From an alpha proteobacterium AAP81b (GTDB taxonomy: Bacteria; Pseudomonadota; Alphaproteobacteria; Sphingomonadales; Sphingomonadaceae): a stretch of DNA of 47,170 nucleotides. A program made the position numbers and the translations under genes. The DNA lies in NCBI GenBank assembly GCA_001295935.1, contig LJHX01000033.1, forward strand, positions 1 through 47,170. The letters are read 5' to 3'. Below, one piece after another: positions 16,129 to 24,077 of this stretch (the first letter of the stretch is position 1; every line of letters begins with the position of its first letter). The notes under the pieces were generated by a model that saw only the letters and a list, made by a program, of their open reading frames with translations, was not told the DNA's origin and searched no databases.

Positions 16129-17931
16129 ATGCGATTGGTTTGGGCGACAGCCAGGGTCGGCGTGCTGGGGGCCGTGCTGGTGGCCGGTACGGCTGTTCCG
16201 GCGGCCACCGCTGTGGACGCGGCTCGGCCGCGCCCAAATGTCGTGGTGATCCTCGCCGATGATGCCGGGCTGATGGATTTCGGCGCCTATGGCGGGGAAG
16301 CGCATACGCCCAACATGGATGCCCTCGCCGCGCGCGGTGCGATGTTCACCCAGTTCCGCGCCTCGCCGCTGTGCTCGCCCTCGCGCGCCATGCTGCTGAC
16401 GGGTATGGACAATCACCTCACTGGTTTCGCGACGATCCCCGAGGTGCTGCCGTCCGAGCAGCGCGGCAAGCCGGGCTATTCAATGGCGCTTGAGCCCGGC
16501 GTGCTCACACTGGCTGATCGCCTGCGCAAGCTGGGCTATCGCACGCTGATGGTCGGCAAGTGGCACCTGGGCGAAGAGGCCGGGGCGATGCCGCAGGCAC
16601 ATGGCTTCGACCGTTCCTTCGCCCTGGCCGCATCGGGGGCGGACAACTGGGAGAAGAAGGCCTACATTCCCTATTACAAGAACGCACCATGGTACGAGGA
16701 CGGGGTCGAGGCGGATCTGCCCGACAATTTCTATTCCTCGCGCTTCATCGTCGACAAGATGATCGAATATCTGCGCGAGACCGACCAATCGAAGCCGTTC
16801 TTCGCCTATCTGCCGTTTCAGGCCGTTCACATCCCGGTGCAGGCCCCGGCGGAGCTGATCGCCAAGTACAAGGGCCGGTATGACGCTGGCTGGGACGTGC
16901 TGCGGCGCGAGCGGCAGCAGCGCGCCGTGGAACTCGGGCTGGTGCCGCCGGGCGCGGCGTTGGCCGCCCTGCCGCCGGGACATCGCAGATGGGCCGACCT
17001 GAGTGACGAGGACCGCGACCTCTATGCCGCGCGCATGGAAGTGCATGCCGCGATGCTGGAAGCGATGGACATGCACATCGGCCGCCTGATCGATCACCTC
17101 AAGGCCAGCGGCCAGTACGACAACACGATCTTCGTGCTGGCCTCGGACAACGGCCCCGAACCCTCGCGCGGCGACAATAGTGGCTCGCTCAGCGCGTGGC
17201 ACCGCGTCGTCGGTTACCACGTCGGGCTCGAAGGCATGGGCGGGCGGCGGAGCTGGGGCTTCATCGGCCCCGAATGGGCTGCGGCCACAGCGACGCCTGG
17301 CGCATGGTTCAAGTTCTACGCCACCGAGGGCGGGGTGCGCGTTCCGCTGGTCATCGCCGGTCCGGGCCTTGAAGCGGCGCGCATCGACAGTCCTGCGATG
17401 ATGACCGACATCACCCCCACGCTGCTGCAATGGATCGGCGCGCCCGCCGATGGTGCGGGACGTGCCGCCCGCAAGATGACCGGCCGCAGCCTGCTGCCGG
17501 TCCTGACCGGCAAGGCAACGAGCGCCTATGCCAAGGACGAAGTGCGGGTGATCGAGGTGTCGGGCAACACCGCGCTCTACAAGGGCGATTTCAAGATCAG
17601 CCGCAGCGTGCTGCCCCTGGGCGATGGCCGCTGGCGGCTGTTCGATCTCGCCCGCGACCCGGGGGAAACCACCGATCTCAGCATCGCCCGGCGCCAGCGC
17701 CTGACCGACATGGTGGCTGAGTATGACGCCTACGCCAAGCGTGTCGGCGTGCTGGCGATGCCCGAGGATTATGACTCCGTGGCGCAGACGGTCAGGAACA
17801 ACATCCGTCAAATGCTTGCCAACTACCCATGGCTGTACGGCGTCATGGCAGGAATGGCGCTGCTGACAGGGCTGATCGTCTGGGGTCTGTTCAGGGTGCT
17901 GCGCCGGATGTTTCGCCGCGCCGCCGCGTGA
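16129..17931 (+). CDS. type I sulfatase (arylsulfatase), exported with C-terminal membrane anchor
   Basis: This 600-residue protein of the alkaline-phosphatase superfamily has the formylglycine signature SPLCSPSRAMLLTG with Cys82 in CxPSR. Calcium ligands are Asp44-Asp45 (ILADDAG) and Asp340-Asn341 (ASDNG); GKWH (Lys144, His146) and the His of QAVH (234) complete the site. A signal peptide covers residues 1-28, and a helix at about 572-592 followed by RRMFRRAAA would anchor it with the catalytic domain in the periplasm. It hydrolyses sulfate esters; the substrate is unknown. GGCAAGGGA precedes the ATG at 16129. Activity needs a formylglycine-generating enzyme, and the local copy is broken. 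Confidence 0.93.
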   Translation: MRLVWATARVGVLGAVLVAGTAVPAATAVDAARPRPNVVVILADDAGLMDFGAYGGEAHTPNMDALAARGAMFTQFRASPLCSPSRAMLLTGMDNHLTGFATIPEVLPSEQRGKPGYSMALEPGVLTLADRLRKLGYRTLMVGKWHLGEEAGAMPQAHGFDRSFALAASGADNWEKKAYIPYYKNAPWYEDGVEADLPDNFYSSRFIVDKMIEYLRETDQSKPFFAYLPFQAVHIPVQAPAELIAKYKGRYDAGWDVLRRERQQRAVELGLVPPGAALAALPPGHRRWADLSDEDRDLYAARMEVHAAMLEAMDMHIGRLIDHLKASGQYDNTIFVLASDNGPEPSRGDNSGSLSAWHRVVGYHVGLEGMGGRRSWGFIGPEWAAATATPGAWFKFYATEGGVRVPLVIAGPGLEAARIDSPAMMTDITPTLLQWIGAPADGAGRAARKMTGRSLLPVLTGKATSAYAKDEVRVIEVSGNTALYKGDFKISRSVLPLGDGRWRLFDLARDPGETTDLSIARRQRLTDMVAEYDAYAKRVGVLAMPEDYDSVAQTVRNNIRQMLANYPWLYGVMAGMALLTGLIVWGLFRVLRRMFRRAAA

Positions 17932-18013
17932 TCCTGCCCAGTTCGGCGCCGGAACCAGCCCAGCCGCGGCCCCGCGGCGCCGTGCAATTTTTCTGCGCTG
18001 CTTGATCGCCCGT

Positions 18014-18028
18014 TAATGCATGGTATTA
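18014..18028. promoter_or_regulatory. island operator B (TAATGC-ATG-GTATTA)
   Basis: This copy of the island palindrome lies 61 bases before the metallo-hydrolase start. TTGATC (18002-18007) and TATTAG (18024-18029), 16 bases apart, could be its -35 and -10, which would place the operator over the core promoter as for a repressor. Confidence 0.75.
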
Positions 18029-18088
18029 GTTCGCGTCGCTATGGGGGGCCGCAAGCTGACGCGTTGCCCGCCATCAAGGAGCCGAATT

Positions 18089-19165
18089 ATGGCCTGGTTG
18101 AAAAGGATAGGACTGGCGGCACTCGCCCTTGTTCTCATCGGGGGAGGAGTGGCCTACGCGTTTCAGGCGCGCGTCGGCAGGTGGCTGTTCGAGCGCGGCA
18201 CGGCGCAGCGCATGAGCGTCGACAATCTCGCCGCGCTGGGTGACGGCCTGCACGTCGGCTTGTGTGGCACCGGCTCGCCCATGCCCAATCTCGACCGCGC
18301 CGGGCCTTGCAACGTGGTCATCGCCGGCCAGCAGATGTTCGTGATCGACATCGGCGAGGGCGGGGCCGAGACGCTCAATGTCATGGGGCTTAGCCCCGGC
18401 AAGGCCGACGGGCTGCTGCTGACGCATTTCCATTCCGACCATATCGACGGCCTCGGCCCGCTGATGCTGTTCCACTGGACCCGCGGATCGAGCACCACGC
18501 CGCTGCCGGTCCATGGCCCCGCCGGGGTTGAAGCGATCGTCGCCGGCTTCAATGCGGCCTATGCGACCGACAACACGTATCGAATCGCGCATCACGGACC
18601 CAAGGTCGTCCCGCCGAGCGGCGCGGGCGGCATCGCGCGCCCGTTCGAAATGGCTGGCCCAGCGACAGTGGTGCTGGAGCGTGACGGGCTGAAGATCACC
18701 GCCTTCACGGTCAACCATGATCCGATCAAGCCCTCGGTCGGCTACCGCTTCGACTACAAGGGTCGCGCGCTCTGCATCAGCGGTGACACCAAGAAGTCGC
18801 CCAATCTTGAAGCCGTGTGCAAGGGTGTCGACATCCTCGTGCACGAAGCGCTGAACCCCGGACTGGTCCAGAAGATGGAGACGGCCGCGGGCGGGGACGG
18901 GCAGGTCGGTGCTGCCAAGATCATGCACGACATTCAGGATTACCACACCTCGCCCGAAGAGGCCGCCGAAAGTGCGCAAACCGCCGGTGCCGGAATGCTG
19001 GTCCTGAGCCATCTCGTCCCGCCGCTGCCGAGCCGGTGGCTCTACGCCGCCTTTCTGGGCGATGCGACAAGCCGCTTTTCCGGCCCGATCGTGGTCGGCG
19101 AGGACGGCATGATGTTCTCGCTGCCAGCCGGCAGCAAGTCGATCGACCGGACCCGGTTGCTGTGA
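18089..19165 (+). CDS. MBL-fold metallo-hydrolase, RNase Z/AtsA type, membrane-anchored
   Basis: This 358-residue protein has one N-terminal hydrophobic helix (about 5-24) and a metallo-beta-lactamase domain: VGLCGTGSPMP, VIDIGEG, HFHSDH (113-118, two-metal site), CISGDTKKSPN and a late His in LSHLVPP. This arrangement is shared by RNase Z and by the zinc-type arylsulfatase AtsA of Pseudoalteromonas. With an exported, anchored domain a tRNA substrate is excluded, so an ester or sulfate-ester hydrolase is more likely (inference). AAGGAG seven bases upstream fixes the ATG at 18089; an ATG at 18020 lies inside operator B. The small EF-hand gene follows 77 bases later, probably on the same transcript. 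Confidence 0.85.
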   Translation: MAWLKRIGLAALALVLIGGGVAYAFQARVGRWLFERGTAQRMSVDNLAALGDGLHVGLCGTGSPMPNLDRAGPCNVVIAGQQMFVIDIGEGGAETLNVMGLSPGKADGLLLTHFHSDHIDGLGPLMLFHWTRGSSTTPLPVHGPAGVEAIVAGFNAAYATDNTYRIAHHGPKVVPPSGAGGIARPFEMAGPATVVLERDGLKITAFTVNHDPIKPSVGYRFDYKGRALCISGDTKKSPNLEAVCKGVDILVHEALNPGLVQKMETAAGGDGQVGAAKIMHDIQDYHTSPEEAAESAQTAGAGMLVLSHLVPPLPSRWLYAAFLGDATSRFSGPIVVGEDGMMFSLPAGSKSIDRTRLL

Positions 19166-19242
19166 GGCACCGGCCCGTCCGCTGTCGCCAATGGGCTGAC
19201 CTCGCCCCCTTTCCCCCGCCCCCCACTGAAGGAGAATAACTG

Positions 19243-19515
19243 ATGACGACGGCGTTTCGGATTGCCATCCTGCTGGCCGCCGCCGCGGCCCTCACCCCTG
19301 CGGCCCATGCTCAGAGCTATGACATGGCCCTGTCGGTGCTGACCTCGCGGTTCAAGTCCTCCGACAAGAACGGCGATGGCAAGCTCAGCCTGCAGGAAGC
19401 CAAGGATGGCGGGATGAGCCGCGTCGTGGCGAACTTCACGACGATCGACACCGACAAGGACGGTTACGTGACCTTTGCCCAGCTCAAGGCTGAGCTGGAA
19501 GCGCGCTACAAATAA
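19243..19515 (+). CDS. small secreted EF-hand protein
   Basis: This 90-residue protein has a signal peptide (cleavage after AHA, about residue 23) and two canonical 12-residue calcium loops, DKNGDGKLSLQE (41-52) and DTDKDGYVTFAQ (69-80, Gln at the last position). AAGGAG lies seven bases before the ATG. It follows the metallo-hydrolase gene without a new operator and ends at a strong hairpin. A periplasmic calcium-binding role is evident; a link to the calcium-dependent sulfatases of the island is inference. Confidence 0.88.
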   Translation: MTTAFRIAILLAAAAALTPAAHAQSYDMALSVLTSRFKSSDKNGDGKLSLQEAKDGGMSRVVANFTTIDTDKDGYVTFAQLKAELEARYK

Positions 19516-19527
19516 GGTCTGAAGCCG

Positions 19528-19559
19528 TCGGGCCGCGCCGGCAGGTGATCCGGCGCGGC
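19528..19559 (+). terminator. 12-bp hairpin after the EF-hand gene
   Basis: Arms GGGCCGCGCCGG (19528-19539) and CCGGCGCGGCCC (19548-19559) are perfect complements with an 8-nt loop, 12 bases after the stop codon. No T-run follows. The rest of the gap to 19766 shows nothing else clear. Confidence 0.6.
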
Positions 19560-19766
19560 CCGCGCTGCGCGGTCGAATGGCGGCCCTAAGGGGCCGGAGA
19601 TTCGACACGGTGCTTGAGCTGGTTGGTCAACTGAACCCAAAGACACCCGCGGCTGACACTGTGTCGTGAGGTTGGCGGTTGCACGTCCAAAACGGGCAGG
19701 TCTCGCCGCGGTCGTGATCAACGACCTGCGCCGGCTCAGCTTGGCATGCCGCTGCGGCAGGGCTGA

Positions 19767-20183
19767 TCAGAGATCTGGCAATTGGGCGAGGATGATGACA
19801 CCGTCCTTGTCCTGGTCGACCAATGCGAAGATGTCGCGCTCGGGCTTGTCCCATTCGGCGCGCGACAGCATGCCGTCGCCGTTCTTGTCAGCCATTGCCA
19901 ACACCTGTTCCAGCTTTTCGGTGAATTTGCGCTGGGCAAATCGCACCCGCGGCGCGTCTCCCTGGGTCACCACGCCGTTCCCGTTGCGATCCAGCCGGGC
20001 GAAAATATCGGCACGATGCTGGTCATATTCCCGGCGGGTCACCCTGCCGTCGGCGTTGGCATCGGCCTCGGTGAGAATGTCGCGAACCTTTTCGAGCTGC
20101 GCGGCTGAGGGCTGGGCCGTGGCCGGGAACCATGCACAGGCCAGAGCGGCGGCGGCAAGGATGCGGGTGGGCTGCTTCGTCAT
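19767..20183 (-). CDS. secreted protein with four EF-hands
   Basis: This 138-residue protein has a signal peptide (cut after TAQ, about residue 24) and four calcium loops: DANADGRVTRRE (41-52), DRNGNGVVTQGD (65-76), DKNGDGMLSRAE (99-110) and DQDKDGVIILAQ (123-134). The last ends in Gln instead of Glu and is probably weaker. ACGGAG precedes the ATG at 20183; the open frame extends to 20234 but without a better start. It converges with the two-loop EF-hand gene and has its own operator (C). It probably binds calcium in the periplasm; its target is unknown. Confidence 0.85.
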   Translation of the reverse strand: MTKQPTRILAAAALACAWFPATAQPSAAQLEKVRDILTEADANADGRVTRREYDQHRADIFARLDRNGNGVVTQGDAPRVRFAQRKFTEKLEQVLAMADKNGDGMLSRAEWDKPERDIFALVDQDKDGVIILAQLPDL

Positions 20184-20243
20184 GGTCGTGCTCCGTTTCG
20201 CCAGAGCCGTCGTTCCCCGAAACGGGCGGCCCATGGCCCATAT

Positions 20244-20258
20244 TAATGCTATATATTA
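20244..20258. promoter_or_regulatory. island operator C (TAATGC-TAT-ATATTA)
   Basis: This copy of the island palindrome lies 61 bases upstream of the four-EF-hand gene (minus strand). TATATATTA also gives an AT-rich -10 region. Confidence 0.7.
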
Positions 20259-20375
20259 TCCATGCAAGACAGTTTGCGATCCGGTGCGGCCACACCAGGG
20301 GGCAGGCTGACCTCCGAGGGGCGAGCCACGACGCGTTGCGCATTTTTGGGCTTTGACCCATTGCTCCCCATGTCG

Positions 20376-20390
20376 TAATGCGACATATTA
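20376..20390. promoter_or_regulatory. island operator D (TAATGC-GAC-ATATTA)
   Basis: This copy lies 38 bases upstream of the small membrane protein gene. TTGACC (20353-20358) is 17 bases before TAATGC, so the left arm of the palindrome may be the -10 box. Confidence 0.72.
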
Positions 20391-20427
20391 ATGGGAACAA
20401 TCAGACTGGGCGCAGGAAGTTGGCGTG

Positions 20428-20823
20428 ATGGCTAAGGCTCTGAATGTGGCGGTTCGCGTGCCGCCATGGTTGCTGGGGATCCTGTTCGCGTTGCTGGGGA
20501 TCCGGTCGCTGACCAACCCCGATCGGGCAGCGGCGTTCTTTGGCTATGCGTTTCCAAATGGCGGGCTTGGGCTCAGCTCTCTGGTCGGACATTCGGCCAG
20601 TTGGGCGCTGACGATCGCGGTCTGCCTGTTGCTCGGCCTGATTCGCAAGGAGCGCAGCTGGTTCTACCCGCCGATGATGTTGTTCGGATTCTTCGCGCTG
20701 GGCCGGATCGCCGCGACACTGCTGCACGGCGCCCCGGTACATCCAGAACGCATGATTCCGGAACTGGCCTTTGTCGGCCTGCTTTACCTCGCGGCGCGGC
20801 AAACGCCCGCCAGCACCCGCTAA
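20428..20823 (+). CDS. small four-helix membrane protein (DUF4345-like)
   Basis: This 131-residue protein is mostly hydrophobic, with four predicted membrane helices: PWLLGILFALLGIRSL, WALTIAVCLLLGLI, MMLFGFFALGRIAATLL and ELAFVGLLYLAA. The length and helix pattern fit the DUF4345 group, whose function is unknown. The start is the ATG at 20428 (CAGGAAG upstream) or the adjacent GTG at 20425. The hydrolase gene follows after 42 bases on the same strand, so the two form one unit behind operator D. Confidence 0.75.
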   Translation: MAKALNVAVRVPPWLLGILFALLGIRSLTNPDRAAAFFGYAFPNGGLGLSSLVGHSASWALTIAVCLLLGLIRKERSWFYPPMMLFGFFALGRIAATLLHGAPVHPERMIPELAFVGLLYLAARQTPASTR

Positions 20824-20865
20824 GGGTGTGCGCGCAGGCTTGAGACGATGGGAGGGGAGCAAGGC

Positions 20866-21924
20866 ATGATCGACGCAATTCTGGTCGGCATCGGCGTGCT
20901 GGGCGCGGCAGCCGGCGCGTTCGCGATCACCCGGGACGGTTCGCTCGTCACCCCTCAGGGGTCGGGCAAGGTCGCCACCGCCTCGGGCAGTTTCGAGGGC
21001 TTCCCGCTTCCCGGCTATGCGCAGAAATTCGTCACCGCCGACTATAAGAGCTACCTGATCGAGGTCGAAGCCGGGATCAAGGTGCACGTTCTGGACGTCG
21101 GCGAAGGCTTTCCGATCTTCATGCAGCACGGCAATCCGACCTCGGGCTTCCTTTATCGCAAGGTGGTCGAAGAGCTGCCGCTCGATCGGGTGCGCGTGAT
21201 CATGCCGACCCTCGTCGGGCTTGGCTTTTCGTCGAAGGTCCCGGTCAGCATGCACACGGCGGCCAATCACAATCGCTGGATCAACGCGGCGTTGAAGCAA
21301 CTCCGGCTCGAACAGCTGATCTATGTCGGGCAGGACTGGGGCGGCCCGATCGGCATCGGTGCGCTGGCGCTGTCGCCCGGCCTGGTCAAGGGCATCGTCA
21401 TCATGAACACCGCGATCCGCGTGACCGAGGTCAGGACGCGGCTTTCCAGGATCCATGACCTGATGAAGACCCCCATCCTCGGCGAATTCCTGGGGAACGT
21501 CCGCAATGCCATCTTCAGGGGCCTGCATCGTCCGCAGCACGATCCAGCCTCGATGCCGCAGACGGTCAAGGACCTCTATGCCCGCCCGGTGCGCGAAAGC
21601 GGCAATCACAAGGCGCCGCTGGCGATGATGCGGATGGTGCCCGACGGGCCCGATCATCCGAGCACCCCGGTGATGCGCGAGCTGGTCCCCTATGTCCGCT
21701 CGCTCGACGTGCCGGTCGAGATCGTCTGGGGGACCAACGATCCGATCCTGGGCAAAGCCGTGCCGGCCATGCTCGAAAACTTTCCCCATGCCCGGGTGAC
21801 CGAGACACCGGCCGGGCACTTCCTGCAGGAGGAGGTTCCCGAGGTCATCGCCGATGCGGTGCTGCGGGTGCTGGACTCGGTCTGGCAAGACCGGCCGCAG
21901 GCGAGCGCAGCCGCCAACCTCTAG
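20866..21924 (+). CDS. haloalkane-dehalogenase-like alpha/beta hydrolase, membrane-anchored
   Basis: The 352-residue protein starts with a hydrophobic helix (3-21) and continues as an alpha/beta hydrolase. HGNPTSGFLYR (88-98) and GQDWGGP, with an Asp nucleophile (Asp157), are hallmarks of haloalkane dehalogenases, in which the Asn of HGN helps bind halide. Asp292 (GTNDP) and His318 (AGHFLQEE) can complete the triad. An Asp nucleophile also serves epoxide hydrolases, so dehalogenation is not proven. GGAGGGGAG ends seven bases before the ATG at 20866, which is preferred to the ATG at 20848. It follows the small membrane protein gene in the operator-D unit. The anchor puts the enzyme on the periplasmic face (inference). 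Confidence 0.87.
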   Translation: MIDAILVGIGVLGAAAGAFAITRDGSLVTPQGSGKVATASGSFEGFPLPGYAQKFVTADYKSYLIEVEAGIKVHVLDVGEGFPIFMQHGNPTSGFLYRKVVEELPLDRVRVIMPTLVGLGFSSKVPVSMHTAANHNRWINAALKQLRLEQLIYVGQDWGGPIGIGALALSPGLVKGIVIMNTAIRVTEVRTRLSRIHDLMKTPILGEFLGNVRNAIFRGLHRPQHDPASMPQTVKDLYARPVRESGNHKAPLAMMRMVPDGPDHPSTPVMRELVPYVRSLDVPVEIVWGTNDPILGKAVPAMLENFPHARVTETPAGHFLQEEVPEVIADAVLRVLDSVWQDRPQASAAANL

Positions 21925-22034
21925 CGTAGGGCCGCGCCGCGGCGCCGCCACGCCGCTGTCCGTATCGAAGGTCCGCTTTTTGCGGACAATGCGGGGCAAT
22001 GGAGGCTTGCCTCCGGCAAGCCCTGCGACTAGTT

Positions 22035-22049
22035 TAATGCATAGCATTA
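22035..22049. promoter_or_regulatory. island operator E (TAATGC-ATA-GCATTA)
   Basis: A perfect copy of the island palindrome, 88 bases upstream of the monooxygenase gene. Confidence 0.78.
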
Positions 22050-22136
22050 GAACTTGGTCACCCGGCTCGGCGCACATCGCCCACTAGCCCGCCGCCGGGT
22101 GCCATCCTTCGCGATCCAGAGCCGAGGCAGACAGCA

Positions 22137-23984
22137 ATGACGACCGTTCTCGACAGGGCAGCCATCAAGCAGAAATATGCCGCCGAACGCGCCAAGCGCC
22201 TGCGGGCCGATGGCAATGAGCAGTATCAACGGCTCTCGGGCAAGTTTCAGGAGATGGCAGCCGACCCGCACACGCCGTTTGCCCGGCGCGATCCGGTGAC
22301 CGATCATGTCACCTTCGCCTTCATCGGCGCGGGCATGTCCGGACTGGTCACGGGTGCGCGTCTGAAGGAGGCGGGGATCGACAGCGTCCGGTTGATCGAC
22401 AAGGCCGGCGGGGTCGGCGGCACCTGGTACTGGAACCGCTACCCCGGCGTGCGCTGCGATACGGCGGCGATGATCTACCTGCCGCTGCTCGAGGAAACCG
22501 GCTATATGCCGTCCGAGAAATACGTGCGCGGCCCCGAAATTCTCGCCCATTGCGAGCGGATCGCCAGCCACTATGGCCTCTATGACAAGGCCCTGTTTCA
22601 CACCGAAATCGATTCGGTCGAATGGCAGGAAGACGCGCGTGTGTGGCGCATCACCACCAATCGCGGCGACGACTTCACCGCCAAATATCTGGGCATGGGA
22701 ACCGGCCCGCTGCACGTTGCCAAGCTGCCCGGCATTCCGGGGATCGAGGATTTCCAGGGCAAGCAGTTCCATACCAGCCGGTGGGACTATGACTACACCG
22801 GCGGTGATGCGCTTGGGGCGCCGATGGACAAGCTCAAGGACAAGCGGGTTGCGGTGATTGGCACCGGCGCGACCGGGGTCCAGTGCATCCCCCATGTGGC
22901 GAAGACCGCAGGCCGCCTGTTCGTCTTCCAGCGCACCCCGTCCTCGGTCGATGTGCGCGGCAACCATCCGATTGATCCGCAATGGTTCGCGAGCATTGCC
23001 AAGCCGGGCTGGCAGAAGCGCTGGATGGACAATTTCGTCGACAATATGGGGCGGGGCCTGCCGTCGGAGGACCTGATCGACGATGGTTGGACCGCGATCT
23101 CGCGCCGCATCCGGGAAAAGGTTCTGGGTGGCCGGCCGCTATGGGCAGCAAAGCTGGCTTCGCGCGCCGTCGGTGCCCTCGGCCTCTCTCCGGGGCCGGT
23201 CAGCCCCGAACGCGTCCGGGCCGCGATCGAGGACGCCGACATCGAAAAGATGGAGGAAATCCGCGCCCGGGTTGATGCTGTCGTGGAGGATCCACAGACA
23301 GCGGCGCACCTCAAGGCCTGGTATTCGCAGCTCTGCAAGCGCCCCTGCTTCAGCGACGAATATCTCGATGCGTTCAATCGGCCCAACACCACCCTGGTCG
23401 ATACCGACGGCAAGGGGGTCGAGCGGATCACCGCAACCGGACTGATGGTCGGCGGCGAGCATTACGAGGTCGATTGCATCGTCTACGCATCGGGCTTCGA
23501 GTTCGGAGCCAATTTCCAGATGAAGACCGGCTTCGACATCAGGGGCCGCAATGGCCGGCTCTTGTCGGAATATTGGGCCGAAGGGTTGCGCACCCTGCAC
23601 GGCCTGCACGTCCCCGGGTTCCCGAACGCGTTCATGGTGCAGATGAACCAGGCCGCCAACATGGTGACCAACATTCCGCACAACATCGTCGATCACGCGG
23701 CCACCGTGGCGCAGGTGATCGCCCATGCCGAGCGTGAAGGCTATGCCGAGGTTGAGCCGACCGAAGCAGCCGTATCCAAATGGGTCGAGCTGATCCTGAC
23801 CGGCGGCGGATCCCTGATCGCTTCGACCGATTGCACGCCCGGTTTCTGGAACAATGAAGGCCAGGGCTGGAGCAAGGAATTCCGGCAATCGCAGGGCCAT
23901 CCGGGCGGCGCGGAAGGCTATTTCAAGCATATCAGCGCATGGCGCCGATCGGGCGGCTATGAGGGACTGGTCTTTGTCAAATGA
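22137..23984 (+). CDS. Baeyer-Villiger monooxygenase (type I, FAD/NADPH)
   Basis: This 615-residue flavoprotein has two Rossmann motifs, FAFIGAGMSGL (FAD, 64-69) and AVIGTGATG (NADPH, 242-247). Between them lies the type I Baeyer-Villiger fingerprint FQGKQFHTSRWD (206-217, F-x-G-x-x-x-H-x-x-x-W). GGVGGTWYWNRYPG is also typical. It inserts oxygen next to a carbonyl, turning ketones into esters or lactones. The extra N-terminal ~55 residues resemble the larger subgroup of cyclic-ketone and steroid monooxygenases. It has no signal peptide, so it is cytoplasmic, unlike the other island enzymes. The ATG at 22137 has a weak GAGG upstream. It stands alone behind operator E. Confidence 0.93.
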   Translation: MTTVLDRAAIKQKYAAERAKRLRADGNEQYQRLSGKFQEMAADPHTPFARRDPVTDHVTFAFIGAGMSGLVTGARLKEAGIDSVRLIDKAGGVGGTWYWNRYPGVRCDTAAMIYLPLLEETGYMPSEKYVRGPEILAHCERIASHYGLYDKALFHTEIDSVEWQEDARVWRITTNRGDDFTAKYLGMGTGPLHVAKLPGIPGIEDFQGKQFHTSRWDYDYTGGDALGAPMDKLKDKRVAVIGTGATGVQCIPHVAKTAGRLFVFQRTPSSVDVRGNHPIDPQWFASIAKPGWQKRWMDNFVDNMGRGLPSEDLIDDGWTAISRRIREKVLGGRPLWAAKLASRAVGALGLSPGPVSPERVRAAIEDADIEKMEEIRARVDAVVEDPQTAAHLKAWYSQLCKRPCFSDEYLDAFNRPNTTLVDTDGKGVERITATGLMVGGEHYEVDCIVYASGFEFGANFQMKTGFDIRGRNGRLLSEYWAEGLRTLHGLHVPGFPNAFMVQMNQAANMVTNIPHNIVDHAATVAQVIAHAEREGYAEVEPTEAAVSKWVELILTGGGSLIASTDCTPGFWNNEGQGWSKEFRQSQGHPGGAEGYFKHISAWRRSGGYEGLVFVK

Positions 23985-24030
23985 AGCCGCGCCAGGCTGA
24001 CCGTTGGCCGCCGTCTCGGCTTGCGCGCGC

Positions 24031-24045
24031 TAATCTGTCGCATTA
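24031..24045. promoter_or_regulatory. island operator F (TAATCT-GTC-GCATTA)
   Basis: A copy of the island palindrome with a mismatch in the left arm, 33 bases upstream of sulfatase 2. Confidence 0.65.
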
Positions 24046-24077
24046 GAAAATGGGGCGCGGCTGCGCTGGGGGCGTTG

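Noticed and set aside
18020-18088. Earlier ATG for the MBL hydrolase
   Set aside because: It lies inside operator B; the ATG at 18089 has AAGGAG at good spacing and starts directly at the membrane anchor.
20401-22077. A 558-residue minus-strand frame across the small membrane protein and hydrolase genes
   Set aside because: Opposite-strand shadow of two genes with recognised motifs and ribosome-binding sites.
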